A stretch of DNA of 20,506 nt from Russula earlei (taxonomy: Eukaryota; Basidiomycota; Agaricomycetes; Russulales; Russulaceae). The position numbers and the translations under genes are program-made. Of this stretch, positions 1 through 7,721 are shown piece by piece; within the stretch, counting starts at the first letter, position 1, and every line of letters begins with the position of its first letter. The notes beneath the pieces were generated by a model that was not told the DNA's origin, did no database searches, and saw only the letters and a list, made by a program, of their open reading frames with translations. The stretch is from contig JAGFNK010000836.1 of the NCBI GenBank assembly GCA_025769875.1, positions 1-20,506 of the forward strand. The letters are read 5' to 3'.

Positions 1-1927
1 ACAATAACCACATAATACAGTAAACAATGTACTCACCTTGCCAGAGAGTATAGCGGCCATCAAATTTGGGGATGAGACAATGGGCTGTTGACCACCTGTG
101 TCACAACAACATGAAAATCAAAGAAAAAAAGAAAAATGCACATGGGAAAACATGTGTTTCTTGCCATCCGGTATCAAGTGTGGGGAATGTACCATTGCCT
201 GTGGAGGGAACTTGGAGCACTTGAGGAGAGGGTGGAGGGTATGAGAGAAAGCCCACTAAAATGAAAAGGACAAATGCACCTGATCATGTGAATATCACGT
301 GCACACGTGAGAGAAAGCAATGAAAATGATAAAAATACAGAAAGAAACAAAGAAAAAAAAAATGCAGAGCCCAACATGTGAAAATTGCACACGTGGGAAA
401 AAATGTCGCATGATCAGGTATTTGAATATGGAGTGGTAAGAAAAAGTAAGAAAACAAAGGGGGAAAAAAAGGCCACTGTGACTGTTCTGACCCAACAGTG
501 GGGTCTGGAAGGGCTTGTTACCTGCAAATTCGTGCCTCGCAAGTGTGTTTTCCTTCAATTTTGGCTGGTGAAAAGAAATTTTCAGGAACATGATGGAGCA
601 AGCAGGTTGTATGACTTGAGACTCGCACACACGTCTCAATCCAGCATAATCCTGAAACCTTCAATCTGTTTGTCCACCCAGTCTTGATGAACGGAGCGCC
701 ATCAGTCACACACACGTCCAATTAACGAGTGAGCGAGACACCATTTGACATACCTGTCTATGCACACAGCGCCATACATCTCGCCCACCTTACAGTGACT
801 CCTACCAGCTGGACTATTGTTCTCACTATAGGGACTCGCATGGCTCCTCCCGCCATGACTCAGAAGGGCGAGGAAGAGACCACGACGAAAAACAATATGA
901 CTCCGGATGCAAGTTTATAAAGTTTCGGTGTGCCATGATCAGATCTGCGAGCTGACATCAACACTAGGGATCCAATGAAGCAGCGGGCATACCCTTTGGC
1001 AGGATTCATGGGCCTAAATGATGGATAGTAGCCAATGGCAAGGCAGGAAATGGCCAAAATTGTTGAAGCATGCATTCGTTGTGAGGGGTGTCATGAAATT
1101 AAGATGATGAACAGCCATGGAAGTATGCCAGTGATCATGGACAAGATGGCACTATAGAGAAAATATAAAGGTTGTTGGCAACCAGCACCAACTTGGGGAA
1201 GAAATACTGCTGGGAAGGATGGCCAGTAACATTTGAGGGATTTGGAAGCGGGGAGAACGGCCTTTCATGGGCCTGCAAATGGCCACATACATGCGCACCA
1301 CATGACCTATTCCTGGAAGACATAAGTTAGCTAGCACTGTACACAGTAGAGGAGAGAGAAGAGAGAAAAACGAAAACTTACAAAATGCATGAGACACCTC
1401 GTGAGTGTCTTGATGGCTGCATCATCACCGTGATCCTGGCCATGCTGTTGCTGTGAGTAAAATGTGTGTAAAATAAAAGCAATTAAAAAGCGCACTGGGT
1501 TTGTGGTCACACACAATTGTTTTCATGGGCATTGGGTATTCTTGTGGTCTGGCCTGGAGTCGCCATGTGTCACTGCAGTGACACAGGAGAAGACGGGATT
1601 GGGGGGACACAGGTAGAAGAAGAGCTTTCAGGGGTCTGCTTGGAAGAAGGCTGTGGGAAGCAGAGGGAGAGGATGAGAGAGAGGGCACAAAAATGAAAAT
1701 GAAAAATGCTCGTGTAGAAATCATAGCTTGCAGGAAAATTTGAATCACCTGTGAGATAGCCAGTGAGATATTGAGGAGACTGGCAACTTGGGAGTCTTGA
1801 ACTGGGACCATGGGGAAGGAAGAGTGGGAATGGAAAGGACTGGAAAGGAAGGAGACGAAGAGGAGGAGAGGAAGGATGGAAAAACAAAAACAAGCATGCC
1901 ACTGCTTCTTTACTTCATACCACCATC
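1..1927. other. Left flank with no recognised gene
   Basis: No family is recognisable in any of the six frames. The stretch is A/G-rich on the plus strand, with several runs of A and AG around 120-140, 345-365, 460-475 and 1680-1710. Two CACGTG boxes lie 2 bases apart at 296-301 and 304-309, and a related CACACGTG occurs near 390. A 68-codon open stretch without ATG (749-955, +) is rich in Ser, Arg, Asp, Tyr and His, but I cannot tie it to a gene. The region could be old transposon debris, a degenerate host gene with introns, or the 5' part of the LINE that follows. Confidence 0.5.
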
Positions 1928-3167
1928 ATGCCCACCAGGCAAACAATCCCTCTCCCAGCCTTTCTCCCCTTCCCTGGGGAACAACTCCGAAACCTACTAC
2001 CCCCCAACCATGACTCTTTGGCTAGTATACTTGGGCTTGCCCATGCCTATCTAAAGCATCTGCATCCCTCTAAACTCACCCAACCGGACGAGTCAATGAA
2101 GGCCTCTGCACACCTCCTGAAGCTCTTCCTGAATGATACTCTAGTCACTGCCCTCCCCTTAGGGCACCACCCACAATCCACTGCCCCTACCAGAGAACTT
2201 AACTTGCTCCAGAACTGCCTCACCAGCCTGGACACCACACTTATCAATCTCACTCAGGCTTCAGTTGACGTGAGAAAGGAAATCAAAGCCCTGCCCAAAA
2301 ACACCACAACACCCGCCAAGGCCAAAGTCCCATTGACCCCAGCCTCCAACACCACTCCCACATATGCAGCCAAGGCCTCCTTTCCCCCCCCACCCTAGTG
2401 CAGTCATGAAGACATCTGCTTACACCTGGCTGGCCTCCCTCCACCCTAACCCTGTGGACATATGTGCCACCATCAACTCTGCCTTACGTTCAACCAACAA
2501 CAACCAAGTCCACGTGTCTGCCGCAAGGTGGACACAAAAGGGTAACTTAGTGATTTGGGGTGGTCCGAACACCACGGCACATAACCTTATGACCTCCCTC
2601 CCTGCAATCTCTGAGGCCCTGCAAGCCTCCCTCTCAGTCAACTCTATCTCTGCCCCCCAAGAACCCCCACCAGTATGACCAAATGTCAAATGGTCCAAAC
2701 TTACAATAAATGCTGCCCCAACTGGCAAAACTAACACAAGAGAAGCATACATCCCACAGGAGTGCCACCAAGCACTTCTGGCTGAAAACCCCACTTACGC
2801 CACCCTTACCATCACCCAACCCCCATCATGGGTTAGGCCCCCATCAACTTATGCCCCAGGCGTGCACTCCTCCCTCTCAGTCTCCTTTGAAGACCCAGAT
2901 GGCACAAAGGCTCAGGCACTCCTCCGCTTGTGCACCCTACACATGCTTGGGCATGTGGTAACCCTAAAGTGCTGGAGAAGCAACCCACCAAGGAACACCA
3001 ATAAGAAACACCCCACCCCAAAATGTTCAACCCTCAACCGAACTGGCGCCACTCCCATCCCAAGCATCGCCAACCCCCCACCCAACCCCACTCACCCTGC
3101 CCCACCACCCTTCACTGGACTGGCCTTCCCACCTTTTGGCAGAATACAACCTGCCCCCATGCTCTAG
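1928..3167 (+). pseudogene. Degenerate LINE ORF1 (Gag-like) protein
   Basis: Resembles the ORF1 protein of non-LTR retrotransposons of Agaricomycetes, an RNA-binding Gag-like protein that accompanies the endonuclease/RT ORF2. Recognisable blocks: a Thr/Ala/Pro-rich N-terminal part (1928-2380), a block ending in VSAARWTQKGNLVIWGGP (about 2515-2570), and a third block with KWSKLTINAAPTGKTNTREA, then SWVRPPSTY and VSFEDPDG (2690-2910). The frame is broken at an 8-C run (2384-2391), where reading passes to another frame. An in-frame TGA (2676-2678) lies just before the third block and a TAG ends it at 3167. No zinc knuckle or ORF2 follows, because the outer LTR element begins 260 bases downstream. 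The assignment comes from memory of family motifs, not from a search. Confidence 0.6.
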
Positions 3168-3427
3168 ACACAGGCATCTGTGCTGGAGACACAGTCAAAC
3201 CCTCCCACACAATGCGTGAGCAATGCTCCACCCCCTAGCTATACCAGACAATAGGCTTTTTGATCATGTGTTTTTGCTTGTGTTTTTGCCACCCCCACGT
3301 ACAACTCCAATCCCCTGCTCCTTCGATCCGAGCTGGTTCCCCATGCTCTGGCCCCATTTCCTTTCTCCCTTCTCACTCGAATATGAAACCTGCTCCCCTA
3401 TCACTATATATGCAGACACGGTAGGAC
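3168..3427. other. Short gap between LINE remnant and outer LTR
   Basis: No supported gene. It may be decayed downstream LINE sequence, since the base composition (C-rich, C/T runs) continues from the ORF1 remnant. Its last five bases (AGGAC, 3423-3427) would be one copy of the outer element's target-site duplication. The matching copy would lie just beyond the window's right edge and cannot be checked here. Confidence 0.4.
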
Positions 3428-4255
3428 TGTCAAGACACATACTGCTGATCACTAAGGACTCAGGAGCAGGTGGGCAAGGGTTGGAACAGATGGTACGTGG
3501 CGTAAACGGCGTTGAACAGGAGGATGAGCCAAACGACTAGAAGATACCAGATGGGGACTGGTACGTGTTGCAAGAGGCAGAGGCAAAGAGTAGAGGCCAG
3601 TGCAGCGAGGGACTTTAAACAAGGCGGTCGTTGAAGAGTACCTTGAGGACAAGGGAGGACTTTAGACTGAGCGGACGCAGGGGAGCACCCAGGAAGATGA
3701 GAGTATCACAAATGGACAGTCTGACGACTGCCATACTTCATTGGGGCTTATATACAGTGTACAGGGTCGATTACAAAGAACTGGGACTATTCTAGACTCT
3801 TTGGTACCATCCAATAGGACTACAGAGGCATAAACTTGCTTGTGTCAAGTTTCAGGCTTACTGAGCGCATTACTGATCATTGTGGAGCGATGACATCATT
3901 ATGATATCACTGTGGAGCGCTTAGTGAGCCTATGAGGTCACTGTGGAGTCGCTCAGTCAGCCATGATGTCATTGGAGCCTTGATGACATCAGGTGAGTTA
4001 TGCAATGGTTTCTAAGAGTTTGTGCCGCTGTTTCGGGTTTCTGGTGGCTGGGTGACCATGTGGCTGCCACGCGATGATTACCCGATTAGGAAACGGGTGC
4101 CTGGTCGTGTTATAGTGCCTTTGCAATAGCGATATCTTGCACTGCAGGAGGGATAGCCCAGAAAATGGAAGGGAGTTGGTAATGCAAAATGAGAGAGGTC
4201 TCTCTTGAGTAAAATAGGACCATCTATGGCCAGGACCTGGCCTTGGTTCGTAACA
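3428..4255 (-). repeat. 3' LTR of outer element
   Basis: Long terminal repeat, 828 bp, matching 19679-20506. In minus-strand sense it begins TGTTACG and ends CTTGACA, the usual TG...CA ends. U3 holds four units of a ~31-bp tandem repeat (3877-3999) with TGTGGAGC and TGACATCA/TGATGTCA motifs. Next come a TATATAA box and the putative R start. Every one of the 8 single-base gaps in the LTR-LTR alignment is a missing base in this copy, which may be biology or consensus error. The polypurine tract next to 4255 fixes this as the 3' LTR. Confidence 0.93.
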
Positions 4256-4270
4256 TTCATCCCCTCTTTT
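4256..4270 (-). other. Polypurine tract of outer element
   Basis: In minus-strand sense AAAAGAGGGGATGAA directly precedes the LTR start TGTTACG. This is the expected position of the plus-strand DNA primer in an LTR retrotransposon, and it confirms the element's orientation. Confidence 0.85.
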
Positions 4271-4503
4271 ATAGACTTGTTGCTCCTGCAACGGTAGGGA
4301 CTTGTTTCTTTGGAAGGTGGAGTAGTTTGCATATGAAAAGTCAAAGTCTGTTCGTTCATGGGGAGTTCTTTCTTGTTCTATGGATTGCTTTGGGGGTAGC
4401 TGTGGTCGATTGAGTGCATGTGATTGCAGGGGTTCTCTGAAAAGTTCGTTGGTAACAACGATAAAGGTAGTCGTCAACAGAGGTCATGATGAGAGTTATT
4501 GGT
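4271..4503 (-). other. Outer element 3' untranslated segment
   Basis: The 233 bases between the pol stop (4504) and the polypurine tract. One minus-strand frame stays open from 4477 into the LTR, but its product shows no known motif and crosses the LTR boundary, so I treat it as chance. In the inner element the equivalent interval instead holds a 415-codon ORF. Confidence 0.6.
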
Positions 4504-5435
4504 TTAGGGGTTACTCCTGGTGGGAATCGTTTTAAGCGCTTTCAGATATTTCCGATAGAAGTCTTTAACAAGTAATTGCGCTTTTGATAGGTTAGATGCT
4601 GGCTCCCAAGTGTTTTCTGTGGCAGTGTAACCTTTCCACTTAACTAGGTATTGGATCCCTTTGTGGTTTGGGGAGAGTCGAGAGTTTAAGATCTGTTCTA
4701 CTTCGTATTGTTTTTCCCCTTCGACTAGTACTGGTGGCAGGTTTGAGAAGTTAGGGCTGTGGGCAGTGGTTTCTTTATAAGGTTTGATCAGGGAGTGGTG
4801 AAAAACTGGGTGTATCTTCCAGGACCTTGGTAGGTTGAGACGAACGTTTACTGGATAGGCAGTGATGACTTTGAATGGTCCATAGCGTTGAGGGGCTAGT
4901 TTTGCCTTTGGGTGAGTAGTTCGTAGATTTGTGGCTTCTAACCATACTTGATCCCCTTCTTTAAAACGAAACGTGGAGGATTGGGGTCCTGATTGCTTCA
5001 TGATTTCGGTTGCTTGGTTCAGGGAGGTGGCTACTTCTTCTCTGAGTTGGTTTAGTGTCGTTAGTCTTTCTTGGATTGAAGGGAACTTTGATGTGAAGGC
5101 AAGAGGCGGAGTAAATGTTGGGTTAAAGCCATACCAGACCTCAAAAGGGGGTTTGTTTGTAGCACTGTGTTGTCTGGCATTATGTGCAAACTCCGTAAAG
5201 GGAATTAGTTCTGCCCAATTGTCTGCTTGGTGGTTGCAAAATATTCGTAGGTATTGTTCTAGTTTTTGGTTAACTTGTTCTGTTTCTCCATCTGTCTGTG
5301 GGTGATATGCTGTGCTCAATGATACCTTGACATTTAACTTCTTCCATAGTTCTTGAGTAACTTTTGCTGCAAACTGAGGGCCTCTGTCTGATATTATTTG
5401 TGTTGGGAGGCCTATTCTTCTCCAGACATTGTTCA
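4504..5435 (-). pseudogene. pol: Outer pol, 3' part: integrase core end, GPY/F, chromodomain
   Basis: C-terminal part of the outer Gag-Pol, cut off from the rest by the inner insertion. In order it shows the second catalytic Asp of the integrase (IISDRGPQFA), the catalytic Glu in HPQTDGETE, a GPY/F-type segment (QRYGPFKV), and a chromodomain starting YEVEQILNSR and including YLVKWKGY and NTWEP. It ends at a normal stop at 4504. The segment is open throughout. Removing the inner element plus one GTTCA copy puts it back in frame with the integrase half at 12821-14104, so the insertion itself separated the first catalytic Asp from the second Asp and the Glu. The chromodomain normally binds modified histone tails and targets integration. 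Confidence 0.92.
5431..5435. repeat. Target-site duplication, left copy (GTTCA)
   Basis: GTTCA directly before the inner 5' LTR. The identical 5 bases follow the 3' LTR at 12821-12825. Five-base duplications are typical of Ty3/gypsy integrases. Confidence 0.95.
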
Positions 5436-5619
5436 TGTCACAAGAACCGGCTCTTCGGACCGGATCAGCAACCGGACAAGCCTACCTGGACAAGCCTCAC
5501 GATTCCCACGCGTTTTATGACTCGTTTAGCCTCGCATGTACCAGTACTTTCCAGCGTGTCCTAGTTCCGATCGCCTCACCATTACCTTGTGTCTACTATT
5601 TGATATAGGATACAATGTC

Positions 5620-5627
5620 TATATAAA
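5620..5627 (+). promoter_or_regulatory. TATA box of inner 5' LTR
   Basis: TATATAAA, the only strong TATA motif in the LTR. It lies 33 bases upstream of the segment (5653-5664) that is complementary to the primer-binding site, consistent with a start site at about 5653. The same box occurs in the 3' LTR at 12514-12521. Confidence 0.75.
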
Positions 5628-5639
5628 CCTGTCTGTAGG

Positions 5640-5666
5640 AGAGAACAAGCTCTAAGCTTGTTCTCT
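5640..5666 (+). repeat. Perfect 12-bp hairpin at putative transcription start
   Basis: Arms 5640-5651 and 5655-5666 are exact reverse complements with a 3-base spacer. The right arm overlaps the 12 bases that can pair with the primer-binding site, so the same motif occurs three times: left arm, right arm (inverted) and primer-binding site. If transcription starts near 5653, the whole hairpin is present only near the RNA 3' end, in the U3-R copy of the 3' LTR. It is unchanged in both LTRs. Confidence 0.8.
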
Positions 5667-5748
5667 TGTGAATATCACTGGATTCTAGCTTTGGGACTGT
5701 AGGCTTGCAGGGAATCAAGCAATCAACTCAGAAACTCCTTCCACTCTC

Positions 5749-5772
5749 TAAGTCTTCAAACGCGAAGACTTA
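5749..5772 (+). repeat. Leader hairpin in R/U5
   Basis: A perfect 9-bp stem, TAAGTCTTC (5749-5757) with GAAGACTTA (5764-5772), and a 6-base loop AAACGC. It is identical in the 3' LTR at 12643-12666. It lies in the untranslated leader about 96 nt after the putative start, so a role in RNA packaging, dimerisation or reverse-transcription control is possible, but this is inference. Confidence 0.6.
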
Positions 5773-5928
5773 TCTGTTGTCTCCCCACTCCGCGGTACAC
5801 ACTAGCCTTCGCTGTGTTGTCACCAAGATCCCCAATTCTCGCGAGAACTTGTCGTCTCGCTCGACTCAGTGCGCACGTCTCGCGCGTGAAACGATTTGTC
5901 AGCAACACCGCCCCCAGTCAGTGACATT

Positions 5929-5940
5929 AGAACAAGCTTA
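5929..5940 (+). promoter_or_regulatory. Self-complementary primer-binding site of inner element
   Basis: AGAACAAGCTTA begins 2 nt inside the 5' LTR and is the exact reverse complement of 5653-5664, 33 bases after the start of the TATA box. This fits self-priming as known for Tf1 of fission yeast, in which the transcript's 5' end folds back on the primer-binding site and is cleaved to make the primer. The usual alternative is a tRNA 3' end. The site lacks the TGG start typical of tRNA-primed elements. Confidence 0.8.
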
Positions 5941-6001
5941 CCGTTTGAACCCTTGACCCCGAACCACACGCTCGCCAGAAAAAATATCAATTTCTTCCAA
6001 C

Positions 6002-7699
6002 ATGACTACGACTCGAGACTGGAAGACCAAAGGGTACCAAGTCCCAACCATTGAAGGACTGGCCGCCCTCAAGTGTCCCTTTGAGCTGCTACCTGATCAA
6101 GAAAAGAATGTCCCCAGCATAACCATGTTCGACGATGGTGTTGAATTCTACACAATACAGAAAGACAGCGTGCCATGGACTGGCTATTATGCCAACTGGA
6201 TGGGTGCCAAGGTAGCCCTAGGCCACCTTTATGGCCTTTGGTTCGAAATTGAAAGACACGGAGACTCGTGGGAAGCGACGCGCGTCGCTCGGCCGGCCTT
6301 CAGGCTTCAACAAAGTCCTCTTAGAGGCATCAATATTACCACACTGACAGCTTCAGGAGCACCTCTCCCTAGGTCTAGAGCTCCGAGCCACGCCCTGACG
6401 CCAGGACCGGCCCCCACCACCCACGCTCCGATGGAGCTCGAACCAACGACAACGACGAACGTCTTCGTCGCCGCTGCTGACCCCGACCCTGCCCAACCAC
6501 AACCCGCATCATCCGGAACGGCACAACCCCCCACTCGCGCCTCATTCCCTGGAATGGGAGGCCACGGAATACAACCTCCAAGCCCTGACCCCAACCCCGA
6601 CGACTATGACACGCGCGCAGACTGCGATCGCAATGCACGAGGCCCCAACAACGGAAAACTCGAGGGAATTCCTCCCAACTTCTTCAATGGCGATCGGGCG
6701 TGCACACATGCATTTTTGGTTGCGTTCAACAGGTTTATGTCAATGAACCACGACAGTAAGATTGCCAGGGATCCTATCAAAAAGTGTGCATATTTTCTCT
6801 CACTGATGAAAGGACCCAAAGTCGAAGGATGGCTCGAAGCCATGGACCAATGGCTCAAAGACGTGCAGAATGACCCCACCAATATCCCACTCGGGTTGAC
6901 AGCATGGGAGGCCATGCGACAGCAGTTCCGACATGCGTTCACCGACTACGCAGAACGCGAGAAGGCCCAAGACCGACTTAAAGAATTAAAAATGAAAGAT
7001 GGCCTACTCGACGACTATATCTCAGAATTCCAACTACTGGCAAGACGCGCAGGGCTCGATGTAGATGAGCCCACAGTGATGCGACTTTTCGCCTGGGGAC
7101 TCCCACGAAGCTTAGTCGAGTCGTGCCTCAACCTGGAAGATCCCACCTCCTTCATGGATTGGGTCGCAGCCGCACAGAAACACCATCGAGTTTGGATGTG
7201 CAAACGCGTGATCCTATCCAACCACTCCAGCACACGTGGACGCAACTTCAACCAGCCTCAAAATAACAGACCTTGGGGACGACTCGTCAACTCGGCCTGG
7301 GCCAACCGCAGGAACAATCAGAACAACGCTACACCCGCACGCCCACGACTTCCGCCGCGCGACCCGAATGCGATGGACACCAGCGCAGGCGCCGCTCGCA
7401 AAGCAGTCACCAAGGCCGAAAAACAGAAACACCAAGAAGAAGGAAGGTGCTTCCACTGCTCTCTTTGAGGACACTTGGCCCGCGACTGCCCCACGAAACC
7501 GAAACGCGAGACAACACGCGCACGCGCCACGAACACGGCCACCACCTCCGAATCTTCCATTGTGGAGGTGATCGAAGAAAATATGGCCGACAAACTCGCA
7601 AAAGCAGCAAAGGCACTGTTGGTAGAGGAAAGGGAAGCCTTCATTAAAGCCCTGACAGGAGATGATGAGGATAAAGAGGAGGATTTTTTGGACGCTTGA
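6002..7699 (+). pseudogene. gag: Inner gag (capsid and nucleocapsid), one internal TGA
   Basis: Structural polyprotein that forms the virus-like particle and packages the RNA; 565 codons between ATG and stop. The ATG at 6002 (AAC before it) is the first in the predicted leader. In order: an N-terminal domain (1-100) of unknown fold; a Pro/Ala/Thr-rich linker (about 110-210); a retrotransposon capsid-like helical region (about 220-400) from PPNFFNGDRACTHAFLVAF to YISEFQLLARRAGL; a basic Asn/Arg/Pro-rich segment; one CCHC zinc knuckle at about 485-500; and an acidic tail. TGA at 7466-7468 falls inside the knuckle (CFHC-S-L-stop-GHLARDC), where CGA (Arg) would fit. The 3' end carries the -1 frameshift signal. 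Base composition is richer in C and G than in pol. Confidence 0.9.
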
Positions 7700-7721
7700 G
7701 CATAACGGCAATTGCTCAAGC
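7684..7721 (+). promoter_or_regulatory. Predicted -1 ribosomal frameshift signal between gag and pol
   Basis: In the gag frame the sequence reads GAT TTT TTG GAC GCT TGA. T TTT TTG (7684-7690) is a canonical X XXY YYZ slippery heptamer, and the pol frame is exactly -1. A perfect 9-bp stem follows: arms 7694-7702 and 7713-7721, 10-base loop. Its 5' arm contains the gag stop codon TGA (7697-7699). The spacer is 3 nt, shorter than the usual 5-9, but opening the two lowest pairs would give 5. Slippage would fuse pol to Gag at GGA (7690). Reinitiation at ATG 7738 is the weaker alternative. Confidence 0.75.

Larger units (their letters stand above)
5436..5926 (+). repeat. 5' LTR of inner element
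   Basis: Starts TGTCAC and ends GTGACA; identical in length to 12330-12820. It contains a TATATAAA box (5620-5627), a 27-base hairpin over the probable transcription start (5640-5666), a second perfect hairpin (5749-5772) and a 12-base CG-centred palindrome (5836-5847). Seven of the 11 differences from the 3' LTR look like CpG losses on this side. From the putative start to the gag ATG at 6002 I find no ATG. Confidence 0.96.

Noticed and set aside
296..309. Two adjacent CACGTG boxes as a promoter
   Set aside because: No gene or TATA follows that could be linked to them; six-base motifs are too common.
1060..1130. Cys-x2-Cys peptide (CIRCEGCHEIK) resembling an integrase zinc finger
   Set aside because: No neighbouring His pair or other integrase motif; too short to assign.
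3998..4477. 159-codon minus-strand ORF after the outer pol stop
   Set aside because: It runs across the polypurine tract into the LTR and has no recognisable motif; most likely a chance open frame.
5705..5956. 83-codon ORF in the inner LTR/leader (also 12599-12832)
   Set aside because: It begins with TTG, not ATG, lies in the LTR and reads through the LTR/internal boundary.
6307..6638. Antisense ORFs over gag
   Set aside because: They mirror the Pro/Ala/Thr-rich linker of gag on the other strand; GC-rich shadow frames.
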